Below, piece by piece: positions 24,577 to 33,758 of a DNA stretch of 64,000 nt. A program made the position numbers and the translations under genes. The stretch comes from Giesbergeria anulus. Lineage in GTDB: Bacteria > Pseudomonadota > Gammaproteobacteria > Burkholderiales > Burkholderiaceae_C. How positions within the stretch are numbered: position 1 is the first letter of the stretch; every line of letters begins with the position of its first letter. The DNA lies in contig NZ_FOGD01000004.1 in the NCBI RefSeq assembly GCF_900111115.1, positions 124,001 through 188,000 of the forward strand, in the 5' to 3' direction. Under the pieces are notes generated by a model, which was given only the letters and a program-made list of their open reading frames with translations, did no database searches and was not told the origin of the DNA.

Positions 24577-24602
24577 GTCTTGCCCGTCCCTGAGAAAACC
24601 CC

Positions 24603-25856
24603 ATGACCACCTCTGACGTCACCCTGCGCGATGCCAGCGACGCCGCCATCGCTGCTTATGCCGATGAACTGGCCGCCGAGATTGCCAAAACCGCAGCCCA
24701 ATACGATGCGTCGGGCGAATTTCCGCATGAACATTTTGACTTGCTGCGCCAACGCGGTGCGCTCAAATTGACCTTACCCCAAGCGCTGGGGGGCGAGGGC
24801 CTCTCGCTCTACCAATTGCTCTTGTTCCAAGAACGCCTAGCCAAAGGCAGCGGCTCCACCGCGCTGGCGCTGGGCTGGCACCTGATGGTGTTTGGCTACC
24901 TGAGTTTCGACTTGAAATGGCAGCGGCCCATTTTTGAGCGGCTGTGCCGGGAGGTGGTGCAAGACGGCGTGCTCATCAATGTGCTCATCACCGACCGTGA
25001 GGCAGGCAACCTGCTGCGCGGCGCTAAACCCAGCACCACGGCGCGCAAAACCGAGGCGGGCTATGTCATCCGGGGCCGCAAAGCCTTTTGCTCCTCCGCC
25101 CCAGCTTTGGCACAAATGATCGTTTATGCCTTCATTGAAGAAGAAGGGCGGATGGCCGAATTCTTGGTGCCCAAATCTGAGCGCGTGCGCATCATCGAGA
25201 ATTGGAACACCATCGGAATGCGCAGCACCGGCAGCCACGATATTGAATTCGATGATGTGCTCGTGCCCCACGATGCGCTGCTCAGTTATATCGACCCCGG
25301 CCAATCGAGCAGTTTTACCACCGCCAGCCGGGCCTTTGGCCTGCAAATTTCTGCCGTTTACTTAGGCATTGCCGTGGCTGCACGCGACTTTGCGTTGCAA
25401 TTTGCCGACGGCTACCAATCGCGCAGCCTAGGCAGCTCCATCTTGGATGCGCCACAGGTACAGCAAAAACTGGGCGAGATCGAACTGCTGATTGGCAGCT
25501 CCAAAACCCTGTTGTATGGCTTGGCCGAGCGTTGGGAGCGCCATGCTGCCATCCAGCACCGGCTCCACCACGAAGTGGCAATTGCCAAATACACCGTGAC
25601 CAACAACGCCATCCGCATTGTGGAGCTGGCGATGGGCATTGTGGGCGGACACGCGCTGTCTAAAGACTTGCCACTGGAGCGCTATTTCCGTGACGTGCAG
25701 TGCGCTTTGTACAACCCGCCACAAGACGACATGGTACTGGCCAACTTGGCACAAGACGCCACCGCCCGCCAGCGCGCTCGCACCGCCCCCTCCACAGCAC
25801 ACAAGGTGGTGGCCTTTCCCAGCGCGGCCCCCATCCCGCAAGCACTGGCCGCTTGA
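24603..25856 (+). CDS. Second acyl-CoA-dehydrogenase-fold flavoprotein, 417 aa
   Basis: An acyl-CoA dehydrogenase-like flavoprotein (N-terminal helical domain; TDREAGNLLRG and GRKAFCSSAPAL in the middle domain; IGMRSTGSHDIEFDDVLVP). It lies 26 bases after the DszC-like gene. The usual catalytic glutamate cannot be placed with confidence, and its context suggests a sulfur-compound oxygenase or desulfurising enzyme rather than fatty acid oxidation. Confidence 0.78.
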   Translation: MTTSDVTLRDASDAAIAAYADELAAEIAKTAAQYDASGEFPHEHFDLLRQRGALKLTLPQALGGEGLSLYQLLLFQERLAKGSGSTALALGWHLMVFGYLSFDLKWQRPIFERLCREVVQDGVLINVLITDREAGNLLRGAKPSTTARKTEAGYVIRGRKAFCSSAPALAQMIVYAFIEEEGRMAEFLVPKSERVRIIENWNTIGMRSTGSHDIEFDDVLVPHDALLSYIDPGQSSSFTTASRAFGLQISAVYLGIAVAARDFALQFADGYQSRSLGSSILDAPQVQQKLGEIELLIGSSKTLLYGLAERWERHAAIQHRLHHEVAIAKYTVTNNAIRIVELAMGIVGGHALSKDLPLERYFRDVQCALYNPPQDDMVLANLAQDATARQRARTAPSTAHKVVAFPSAAPIPQALAA

Positions 25857-25887
25857 GCCAAAAACGCTCCCTTGATTGCACCAAGCC

Positions 25888-27249
25888 ATGACCGCCCAAA
25901 AACACATCATCCTGAACGCTTTTAACGAGAACTGCGTCGGCCACATCAACCACGGCCTGTGGACGCACCCCCGCGACCAGACTACCCAATACCACACCAT
26001 CGAGTTCTGGACAAACATGGCCCGCACCCTAGAGCGCGGCCTGTTTGATGGCATCTTTATTGCCGACATTCTGGGCGTTTACGACATCTACCAAGGCAAC
26101 ATCGACCTGACGCTGAAAGAAGCGGTGCAACTGCCGATCAACGACCCGATGCTGCTGGTGTCGGCCATGGCAGCCAGCACCCAGCATCTTGGTTTTGGCG
26201 TCACCGTCAACCCGCTGACAGAACACCCTTACCTACTGGCACGGCGCTTCTCCACCCTCGACCACCTGACCCGTGGGCGCTTTGGCTGGAACATCGTTAC
26301 CGGCTACCTCGACAGCGCAGCGCGTGCCATTGGTCAAGACAACCAATTGCTGCACGACGAGCGCTACGAGCGCGCCGATGAATACCTGGAGGTGCTGTAC
26401 AAGCTGCTCGAAGGCAGTTGGGAAGACGACGCCGTGCAGCGCAACAAAGCAGCGCGGGTCTTTGCCGATCCGGCCAAAGTGCATTCCATCCAGCACCACG
26501 GGCGCTATTACAACGTGGAGGGCTACCACCTGTGCGAGCCATCGCCACAGCGCACGCCAGTGCTGTTTCAAGCTGGCACTTCAGGCCGAGGGCAAGTGTT
26601 TGCGGCACGCCACGCCGAAGCAGTGTTTATCGGCGGCAATGACAAAGCCACGGTACGCAACACCGTGCAAGAACTGCGGGCGCAGGCCGTGCAAGCAGGC
26701 CGCCACGCGGACGATATCAAGGTCGTGCTGGGCATCACAGTGGTGCCCGCTGCCACCACGCAAGAAGCGCGTGACAAGCACGATGAATACGTGCGCTATG
26801 CCAGCCCAGAAGCGGGATTGGCGCATTTTTCCTCCAGCACGGGCATTGACCTGTCCCGTTACGACTTAGACGAACCGATTGCGTTTCACCAGACCAATGC
26901 CATCCAGTCGTCACTGCGGGCGCTGGAGCAGTTGGGTGGCACGCGGCGCAAGCTGCTGGAGCACTTCCAACTGGGTGGACGCTATCCGGCCATCGTCGGG
27001 GACGCACAGCAAGTCACGGACGAGTTGCAATCTTGGGTAAAAGAAACCGGCATTGACGGCTTTAACCTGACGCGCACCGTAGTACCTGAGAGCTTTGAAG
27101 ATTTTGTCGATGTCGTGGTGCCTGAGCTGCAAAACCGGGGCCTGCACAAAACGTCTTACACCGAAGGCAGCCTGCGTCACAAGCTGTTTGGCCAAGGCAA
27201 CCACCTGCCAGCACGCCACGCCGCAGCGCAATTTCGCAAGCTGGCCTAA
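25888..27249 (+). CDS. FMN-dependent monooxygenase, NtaA/SnaA/DszA family, 453 aa
   Basis: A luciferase-like TIM-barrel enzyme using FMNH2 from a separate reductase. Markers are LNAFNENCVGHINHGLW, FFD-equivalent LFDGIFIADILG, RGRFGWNIVTGY and PVLFQAGTSGRGQVFAA. Family members cleave nitrilotriacetate, dibenzothiophene sulfone or dimethyl sulfide. No flavin reductase is in the cluster. ATG at 25888 is preferred over a TTG 12 bases earlier. Confidence 0.88.
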   Translation: MTAQKHIILNAFNENCVGHINHGLWTHPRDQTTQYHTIEFWTNMARTLERGLFDGIFIADILGVYDIYQGNIDLTLKEAVQLPINDPMLLVSAMAASTQHLGFGVTVNPLTEHPYLLARRFSTLDHLTRGRFGWNIVTGYLDSAARAIGQDNQLLHDERYERADEYLEVLYKLLEGSWEDDAVQRNKAARVFADPAKVHSIQHHGRYYNVEGYHLCEPSPQRTPVLFQAGTSGRGQVFAARHAEAVFIGGNDKATVRNTVQELRAQAVQAGRHADDIKVVLGITVVPAATTQEARDKHDEYVRYASPEAGLAHFSSSTGIDLSRYDLDEPIAFHQTNAIQSSLRALEQLGGTRRKLLEHFQLGGRYPAIVGDAQQVTDELQSWVKETGIDGFNLTRTVVPESFEDFVDVVVPELQNRGLHKTSYTEGSLRHKLFGQGNHLPARHAAAQFRKLA

Positions 27250-27288
27250 AGCCGCGCATTTTTTACTTGATCCCAGAAAGCCATCACC

Positions 27289-28098
27289 ATGAAACTGACC
27301 CGTTTTCTACTGACTGCCGTCTCGTCCCTGTTGCTAGTTTGCACCGCCCAAGCACAAACCCTCAAAATTGGTGCCTCGGCAGGCGTCCATGCCGACACGC
27401 TGGCCGCAGCCGTGGCCGATGCCAAAAAAGCCGGGCTGGACGTCAAGATTATCGAATTTACCGACTGGACAACGCCCAACGAGGCCGTAGCCAGCGGCGA
27501 TCTGGATTTGAACTACTTCCAGCACCAAGCCTTTTTGGACAATGCCATCCAGCAGCGCGGCTACAAGTTTGCAGTGGCAGGCATTGGCGTTTTGCCCAAT
27601 ATCGGTTTGTTCTCGTACAAGATCAAGCGCTTTGACGAGTTGAAAGAGGGCGCGAAAGTAGCCGTGGCCAGCGACCCCGTCAACCAAGGGCGCGGCCTGC
27701 AACTACTGGAAAAAGCCGGTTTAATCAAACTGCGTGATGGTGCGGGTGCTAAGGCCAATGTCAATGACATTGTCAGCAACCCTAAAAAGCTCAAGTTTGC
27801 CGAAGTTGAAGGGCCGCAGTTGGTGCGCGCCATTGACGATGTGGACTTGGCCCAAGGCATTCCGGCGCATTTTGTCAGCGCAGGCAAACCACAGTTTGCC
27901 AGTGCGGGGCTGATTTACTCTGGCGCATCTGACAGCTATTACGCGATCCGCTTTGTCTCCCGCCAAGACAACGCCAACGACCCACGCATTAAAAAATTCG
28001 TCAAGATATTCCAGGAATCGCAGGCGGTGCGCGAGCAAGTCCACAAGCTGTTTGCTGGTGATGCCAAGCTCTATACCTTGGCTTGGTTGAACCCGTAA
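27289..28098 (+). CDS. metQ: MetQ/NlpA-family substrate-binding protein, 269 aa
   Basis: Periplasmic binding protein of a methionine-type ABC importer. Signal peptide ends at AQA (residue about 23). Motifs LKIGASAGVHADTL, DLNYFQHQAFLD and VASDPVNQGRGLQLLEKAGLI are typical of the NlpA family. The usual lipoprotein box is not convincing (LLVC before the A-Q-A site), so it may be soluble. Given the oxygenase neighbours, the ligand may be another organosulfur compound, not methionine. Confidence 0.9.
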   Translation: MKLTRFLLTAVSSLLLVCTAQAQTLKIGASAGVHADTLAAAVADAKKAGLDVKIIEFTDWTTPNEAVASGDLDLNYFQHQAFLDNAIQQRGYKFAVAGIGVLPNIGLFSYKIKRFDELKEGAKVAVASDPVNQGRGLQLLEKAGLIKLRDGAGAKANVNDIVSNPKKLKFAEVEGPQLVRAIDDVDLAQGIPAHFVSAGKPQFASAGLIYSGASDSYYAIRFVSRQDNANDPRIKKFVKIFQESQAVREQVHKLFAGDAKLYTLAWLNP

Positions 28099-28113
28099 AA
28101 ACACTGGCCTTCC

Positions 28114-28170
28114 GGCTGGCTTGTTGATTCACAAGGCTTTTGGCAGCCGTGAGAGTTTCTACAGCCAGCC
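28114..28170 (+). repeat. Stem-loop between metQ and metN
   Basis: GGCTGGC (28114-28120) pairs with GCCAGCC (28164-28170). Placed just after the binding-protein gene, it may protect its message and lower expression of the ATPase. Confidence 0.4.
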
Positions 28171-28191
28171 TTGGTTGAAAGGAAAATCGCA

Positions 28192-29373
28192 ATGACTATT
28201 TCCAACCCTGCCCTCCAGCGCGATGCGTTTTTTGTCGCTCACGACGCATCTCGGCCTGTTTCCCCGGCTTTTCCTGAAGTTAGCCGCACAGACGCCTCCA
28301 GTGGCACCAGTGCAGCACATCCAGTGGCCGGTTCTGTGACCTTTGAAGGTCTGGGCAAGGTGTACCACTCCTCCGCCGGGCCGGTACATGCGCTGGAGAA
28401 CATCCACCTAGATATTCGCGCTGGCAGCATTTTTGGCATTATTGGGCGCAGCGGCGCGGGCAAGTCCAGCCTGCTGCGCACCATTAACCGGCTAGAGCGC
28501 CCTACCGAAGGCCGCGTGCTGGTGGATGGACAAGACATCAGCACCTTGGACGAGAATGGATTGGTGGCACTGCGTCGGCGCGTGGGCATGATTTTTCAGC
28601 ATTTTAACCTGCTGTCGGCCAAAACGGTGTTTGATAACGTGGCGCTGCCGCTGCGCGTGGCAGGCGTGCGCGAAGCCAACGTCTACCAGCGTGTCACTGA
28701 AGTGCTCGACTTGGTGGGCCTGAGTGACAAGCACCAAACCTATCCGGGGCGGCTCTCAGGCGGGCAAAAGCAGCGTGTGGGTATCGCCCGCGCACTGGTA
28801 CACCACCCGGAGATTTTGCTCTGTGACGAGGCCACTTCGGCGCTTGACCCCGAAACCACCCAGTCGATTTTGGCACTGCTGCGCGACATCAACCGCAAAC
28901 TGGGGCTGACGGTGGTGCTCATCACCCATGAGATGGGCGTGATCCGGGAAATCTGCGATCAGGTGTTGGTGCTCGAAAACGGGCGTATTGCCGAAACCGG
29001 GCCAGTCTGGGCAGTGTTTGGCGACCCACAGCATGACGCCACCCGTGCGCTACTGCGGCCATTGGAGCACGACTTGCCACCAGATTTGTTGCAAAAACTG
29101 CACACGCAAGCACCCAGCAGTGGATCGTTTCAGCGGGTGCTGGAGTTGGTTTTTACCGGCCAAGGCCAGATTGAACCAGACTTAGACCGCATCGCCCAAA
29201 CACTGGGCAGCCGCGTGCGGCTGCTGCATGGCGGTGTCGATCGCATTCAAGGGCACACCCACGGTCGTTTGCTCATTGCCACGGCGGGCCAAGGGCCTGC
29301 CGCCGCCGCGCTGGTCAGCCAGCAACTCTGCCACTATGCCAAGGAGCTGGGCTATGTCACCGATCATGTATGA
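28192..29373 (+). CDS. metN: MetN-type ABC transporter ATP-binding protein with NIL domain, 393 aa
   Basis: Walker [13 protein letters not shown], signature [15 protein letters not shown] and Walker [12 protein letters not shown] identify the ATPase. The C-terminal NIL domain (about residues 310-393, [13 protein letters not shown]) senses substrate in MetN proteins. There is an unusual 50-residue N-terminal extension before [15 protein letters not shown] at 28192 is supported by AAAGGAA eight bases upstream; a TTG at 28171 lacks one. Confidence 0.93.
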   Translation: MTISNPALQRDAFFVAHDASRPVSPAFPEVSRTDASSGTSAAHPVAGSVTFEGLGKVYHSSAGPVHALENIHLDIRAGSIFGIIGRSGAGKSSLLRTINRLERPTEGRVLVDGQDISTLDENGLVALRRRVGMIFQHFNLLSAKTVFDNVALPLRVAGVREANVYQRVTEVLDLVGLSDKHQTYPGRLSGGQKQRVGIARALVHHPEILLCDEATSALDPETTQSILALLRDINRKLGLTVVLITHEMGVIREICDQVLVLENGRIAETGPVWAVFGDPQHDATRALLRPLEHDLPPDLLQKLHTQAPSSGSFQRVLELVFTGQGQIEPDLDRIAQTLGSRVRLLHGGVDRIQGHTHGRLLIATAGQGPAAAALVSQQLCHYAKELGYVTDHV

Positions 29374-30007
29374 GCGCCTCTGGGAAGCCCTGCTAGACAC
29401 CCTGATTATGGTGGGTGCTTCGGGCCTGATTGCATTGCTGGCGGGTATTCCACTGGCGGTGTTGTTGGTGCTCACCTCGCCGGGTGGGGTGTTGGAAGCG
29501 CCCCGCTTTCATAAGATTGCAGGCAGTATCGTTAACGCTTTTCGGGCTACGCCCTTTATCGTGCTGCTGGTGGCGCTGATCCCGCTAACTCGCCTCATCA
29601 CGGGTACGACGATTGGGATTTGGGCGGCGGTGGTACCGTTGTCTATCAGCGCCACGCCGTTTTTTGCGCGCATCGCGGAGGTCAGTTTGCGCGAAGTGGA
29701 GTCCGGCCTGATCGAAGCTGCTCAAGCCATGGGCTGCCGCCGCTGGCACATCGTGCGCCATGTGTTGTTGCCCGAAGCACTGCCGGGCATTATTGGGGGC
29801 TTTACCATCACCTTGGTGTCGATGATTGGTGCCTCGGCCATGGCTGGTGCCGTGGGGGCTGGGGGCTTGGGTGATTTGGCCATTCGCTATGGCTACCAGC
29901 GCTTTGACACCACCGTGATGCTGGCGGTGATTGTGGTGCTGATCGCCTTGGTCAGTCTGGTGCAGTTTGCGGGTGATTTTTGGGTGCGCCGTTTGCGCGC
30001 ACGTTGA
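29354..30007 (+). CDS. metI: MetI-type ABC transporter permease, 217 aa
   Basis: Inner-membrane permease with about five helices and the EAA loop ([28 protein letters not shown] in pieces). Starting at [10 protein letters not shown] gives 217 residues, the normal MetI length, and a 20-base overlap with metN, indicating translational coupling. A start 12 bases later is also possible. It is the last gene of the run and converges on dsbD. Confidence 0.92.
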   Translation: MSPIMYERLWEALLDTLIMVGASGLIALLAGIPLAVLLVLTSPGGVLEAPRFHKIAGSIVNAFRATPFIVLLVALIPLTRLITGTTIGIWAAVVPLSISATPFFARIAEVSLREVESGLIEAAQAMGCRRWHIVRHVLLPEALPGIIGGFTITLVSMIGASAMAGAVGAGGLGDLAIRYGYQRFDTTVMLAVIVVLIALVSLVQFAGDFWVRRLRAR

Positions 30008-30010
30008 AAT

Positions 30011-32248
30011 TCACAGTGCTGCCAAGGCAGTGCGCACTTCTTGCACGCTCAAAATTTCCGTCAGCACCACGGGCGCACGGCCCTGTGCGTAGAGCACATA
30101 CACCGGCACCCCATTGCGGCCCAATTGGGCCAGTGCGGCAGTGATGGCGGGGTCGCGCAGCGTCCAATCTGCACGCAACAAGGCTACTTTGTGCGCAGCA
30201 AAATCGGCCAGCAACGAGGTATCGGCCAGCGTAGTACGCTTGTTGTACTGGCAGGTCACGCACCAAGCCGCCGTGAAATCGACAAACACCGGCTGACCAG
30301 CGGCGCTCAGTTCAGCCACGCGCTGCGCTGACCAAGGCTGCCAGCGCTGCTCGCCAACGCTGCCAGCCGCCGCGATGCCCTCTCCACTGGAATGGGCAGA
30401 CGCTGGCTGAATGACATAAGGCCCAACCACCGCTAATAGCCAGCCATTGCCCAGTAAGGCCAACGCCACCAGCCACCAGCGGCTGCGCCCCGGTAAAGCC
30501 CATGCCCACACCAACGCCGCCAAGGCCACCAGCAGCGCCAGCAAGGCACCAGCGCCATCCATACCGCTTTGCTGGCCCAGCACCCACACCAGCCAAACCA
30601 CGGTGGCAAACATCGGAAAGGCCAGCGCCTGCCGGAAAGTCTGCATCCACGCGCCGGGGCGGGGCAGGCAACGCGCCACTCCCGGCAGCCAAGCGGCTAG
30701 CAGATAAGGCAAGGCCATGCCCAGCCCCAGTGCAGCAAACACCGCCAACGCTTGCAAGGTGGGCAAGGCCACTGCCAACCCCAGCGAGGCCCCCATGAAC
30801 GGAGCCGTACAAGGCGAGGCCACCGCCACCGCCAGCACCCCAGACAAAAAGGCATCAGCCACCGGATGGCGCGCCTGCATACTGGCCAAGCCAGAGGGCA
30901 CAAACTGGCTAAACTCAAACAGCCCAGCCAAATTTAAACCAATCAGGGTAAACAAGGCCGCCAAAGCGGCCACCACCCCAGGCGATTGCAGTTGAAAGCC
31001 CCAGCCCAGTTGCTCTCCAGCGGCACGCAGCGCCAGCAGCAGCCCGCCCAAAGCCAAAAATGACAACACCACCCCAGCGGTATAGGCCAGCCCCCCCAAC
31101 CGCTGCGCCCGCCGTGCCTGACCGTGGCGCGCAAAACCCACCACCTTCAGCGCCAGAATGGGAAACACACAGGGCATCAAATTGAGCAACAGCCCCCCCA
31201 CCAAACCGCCGAGCAAAGCCAGCAACCAAGTTTTGACCGATGGCGGCGGCACTGGTGCTGGCGCTGCTTGCTGGGCCGCTTGATTCGCGGCTAATGCAGC
31301 TGCCAAAGCGGGCGAAACCTCGGCACGCGCCGCAGGCGTCCACTGGCCCTGCACTGCGGCCACCGTGCGCCAAGCAGTGCCTGCCACTGGGCCAACGCCC
31401 TGACCCGTCCCCACAGGCACCAAAAGCAAAGGCAACTGGCTGATATTGCCCCCTCGGTCTGGGGACAACGGCAGGCGCGCAGCCCAGACTGCGCCATCCC
31501 AAGTTTGCGTCCAACGCGGGTCTGCTTGCGCCACATGCTGCAATACGGCAGGGGTTTCGGGCAACAACAACAAAGTTTGCCCCTGCACCGAGGCTGGCAA
31601 GCCCGCCACACGCACTTGCAGGTGTTCACCGTCAATTTGGGCGCTGGCCTCTCCCGCCAAAGCTACTGGCTGGGCCGCCAATTGCTGGGCAAAGGCGGCA
31701 CTGTGCAACGCTGTGGAACCCTGCACCGGCAAGCTCAGGGCAAACTGACCTTCTTCGGGGATACATTCCACGCGGCACACCAACCAACTGGCGCGCAGCC
31801 GCACCGTCACGTTGCCCGTGCTCAACAGGGGTGGCTTGAACAGCGGCGTCACCTGCAAGGGCACCGCCAGCAAGACCTCGCCCTCATAGCCATAGTTGAC
31901 CATCGTGCCCACCCGAATCGGGTGCGGCACAGGCCAAGCCACCTCACCCGCCTCTAGCCCGGCAGGCAACTCCCAGTGCAATTCGGTGGGCAGGCCCGAA
32001 TCGCCCGGATTTTTCCAATAGCTGTGCCAATCGGGTTGGTGTGTGAGTTGCAACCCCAGCCACAGCGGTTGGCCCGGTGCCACGCCTTGTGGAGCTTGGG
32101 CGATCAGCTCAGCGCGCACATGGGGTGTAGTCACCACGCTGCTGGTGGCAGCCGCGAAACCAGTTTGGGCGAGTGCCGCAGTGCCAAAGGCACTGGCTAC
32201 CAGCCACAACACAACAGAGAAAAAGCGAAAAAGAAATGGGTGCAGCAT
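30011..32248 (-). CDS. dsbD: Thiol:disulfide interchange protein, DsbD/ScsB type, 745 aa
   Basis: Carries electrons from cytoplasmic thioredoxin to the periplasm. A signal peptide is followed by a periplasmic N-domain of the ScsB kind (PLWLGLQLTHQPDWHSYWKNPGD), about eight membrane helices (residues about 370-640, including CVFPILALKVVGF), and a thioredoxin domain with CVTC in FTAAWCVTCQYNKRT. The N-domain differs from E. coli DsbD. The start MLHPFLF was chosen for its signal peptide. It converges with metI (3 bases apart) and diverges from the creatininase gene. Confidence 0.9.
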   Translation of the reverse strand: MLHPFLFRFFSVVLWLVASAFGTAALAQTGFAAATSSVVTTPHVRAELIAQAPQGVAPGQPLWLGLQLTHQPDWHSYWKNPGDSGLPTELHWELPAGLEAGEVAWPVPHPIRVGTMVNYGYEGEVLLAVPLQVTPLFKPPLLSTGNVTVRLRASWLVCRVECIPEEGQFALSLPVQGSTALHSAAFAQQLAAQPVALAGEASAQIDGEHLQVRVAGLPASVQGQTLLLLPETPAVLQHVAQADPRWTQTWDGAVWAARLPLSPDRGGNISQLPLLLVPVGTGQGVGPVAGTAWRTVAAVQGQWTPAARAEVSPALAAALAANQAAQQAAPAPVPPPSVKTWLLALLGGLVGGLLLNLMPCVFPILALKVVGFARHGQARRAQRLGGLAYTAGVVLSFLALGGLLLALRAAGEQLGWGFQLQSPGVVAALAALFTLIGLNLAGLFEFSQFVPSGLASMQARHPVADAFLSGVLAVAVASPCTAPFMGASLGLAVALPTLQALAVFAALGLGMALPYLLAAWLPGVARCLPRPGAWMQTFRQALAFPMFATVVWLVWVLGQQSGMDGAGALLALLVALAALVWAWALPGRSRWWLVALALLGNGWLLAVVGPYVIQPASAHSSGEGIAAAGSVGEQRWQPWSAQRVAELSAAGQPVFVDFTAAWCVTCQYNKRTTLADTSLLADFAAHKVALLRADWTLRDPAITAALAQLGRNGVPVYVLYAQGRAPVVLTEILSVQEVRTALAAL

Positions 32249-32340
32249 GGTGGTCAGTCGGAGCCGGATGGGCCGCTTTGGTTCCGTTCCTATGATTCTC
32301 CGGGGAGCCGCATGGTAGCGGAGGGCTGACAATCGCCCCC

Positions 32341-33210
32341 ATGAGCCACTCTGCCCCCTTCACCTCTACCCCTCCTTTGCCCTCGCACTTTTGGGCTGAA
32401 CTTTCTACGCACGACTTTGCCCAGCTTCAGGCTACAGGCACTGCCGAGCAAATCGTAGCCGTGCTACCGGTGGCCGCCATAGAGCAGCATGGGCCGCACC
32501 TGCCGCTGTCAGTGGACGCTAGCTTGCTGCAAGGGGTAATCGATACGGCACTAGCTCAATTGCCTGCCGAGCTACCAGTGCTGTTCTTGCCACCGCAAAA
32601 TATCGGCCTCAGTACCGAGCACACCGCCTTTGCCGGTACCCTGACACTGTCGCCCACCACTTTGATAGCCCTGTGGACTGAAATCGGCCAATGTGTGGCC
32701 CGTGCTGGGGTGCGTAAATTGCTGTTGCTCAACGGCCACGGCGGCCAAGTAAGCGTAATGGACATCGTAGCGCGGCAGTTGCGCCAACAATGCGATTTAT
32801 TGGTGTATAGCGCTAGCTGGTTTAGCCTGCCCTTACCCGAAGCCGTGGCCGGGAAGTTCAGCGCCCATGAGCACCGCTTTGGCATCCACGCCGGAGATAT
32901 CGAAACCTCGATGATGTTGCACTTGGCCCCGCAAACCGTGCAGATGGCACGGGCGCAAGATTTCCCATCCACGTCATTTGATCGTTCCCAGCACTATCCT
33001 TTGCTGGGCAATGGCAAAAGCGCCAAACTGGGCTGGGCGATGCAAGACTACCACCCGGCGGGTGCTGTAGGCAATGCCGCCGCTGCTACCGCAGACAAGG
33101 GCGGCGCTGTGGTGCAGGCCGCCGCGCAGGCGTTGGTGCAATTGCTGCACGAGCTGCACCGCCTGCCCTTGAGTACCTTGGTATCAGCCCCCAGCCCTCT
33201 GGCGGGCTAA
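32341..33210 (+). CDS. Creatininase-family amidohydrolase, 289 aa
   Basis: Metal-dependent amidohydrolase. Ligand-bearing motifs of the family are clear: AAIEQHGPHLPLSVDA, LLLLNGHGGQV and GIHAGDIETSMML. Family members act on creatinine, on mycofactocin or on formamidopyrimidine-like amides; the present substrate is not evident. It stands alone between divergent dsbD and a convergent small gene. Confidence 0.88.
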   Translation: MSHSAPFTSTPPLPSHFWAELSTHDFAQLQATGTAEQIVAVLPVAAIEQHGPHLPLSVDASLLQGVIDTALAQLPAELPVLFLPPQNIGLSTEHTAFAGTLTLSPTTLIALWTEIGQCVARAGVRKLLLLNGHGGQVSVMDIVARQLRQQCDLLVYSASWFSLPLPEAVAGKFSAHEHRFGIHAGDIETSMMLHLAPQTVQMARAQDFPSTSFDRSQHYPLLGNGKSAKLGWAMQDYHPAGAVGNAAAATADKGGAVVQAAAQALVQLLHELHRLPLSTLVSAPSPLAG

Positions 33211-33223
33211 CACTCTCAGCACA

Positions 33224-33541
33224 TCACTCTTGCCAATCGGCGTGCTTTTCACACATTTTGTTGGTGAACTTGCCTTTGGCCGACTCAGAGAACTTGACCA
33301 AGTTGCCGCCAAAGTCGTCGGGGGTTTCATTCCACATACAGGTACACCAAGCTTGCGCTTTGGTTTGGCCACGGATGGGGCTGGCTTCATCGCCACCTTC
33401 ATAAAGATTGGCGGCGTAGCGCAGGCACTGGCGGTATTGGGCATCATCAGAAGGAGGACGGTTGTAGTCGGTGGCAGCAAAAGCGCTGCTGCTCAATACC
33501 AGCCACAGGGCAGATGCGGTCAGGGCAACGATCTTTTTCAT
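33224..33541 (-). CDS. Small exported four-cysteine protein, 105 aa
   Basis: Clear signal peptide (MKKIVALTASALWLVLSSSAFA) leaves about 83 mature residues with four cysteines (QCLRYAA, WCTCMWN, KMCEKH), enough for two disulfides in the periplasm. No family is recognised. The ATG is followed by typical KK-rich start. It may be a substrate of the neighbouring disulfide pathway, but only proximity suggests this. Confidence 0.65.
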   Translation of the reverse strand: MKKIVALTASALWLVLSSSAFAATDYNRPPSDDAQYRQCLRYAANLYEGGDEASPIRGQTKAQAWCTCMWNETPDDFGGNLVKFSESAKGKFTNKMCEKHADWQE

Positions 33542-33604
33542 GGGGATACTTCTGAAAAGAAGATGGTAAGTTAATAGTAAGACAATAGAAAAAGACTACT
33601 CTAC

Positions 33605-33619
33605 AGGTACTAAGTACCT
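33605..33619. promoter_or_regulatory. Perfect palindrome in the small-protein/rep divergent gap
   Basis: AGGTACT-A-AGTACCT, seven-base arms around one base, 64 bases before the four-cysteine gene start and 140 before rep. It sits in an AT-rich 217-base gap and could be an operator. No -10/-35 pair was firm enough to report. Confidence 0.35.
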
Positions 33620-33758
33620 ATAAAAAGCAATCAACGTCGATGTTATCGGGTGTCACAGGGCATAACAGCAATTTTCTGTACCGTGGTGAAAAGCAGACAA
33701 AACCGGCCTCGGTATCATTGCGCGCGCTCCCGCCTGCCTTGTTCTTGCTCTATCCCCC

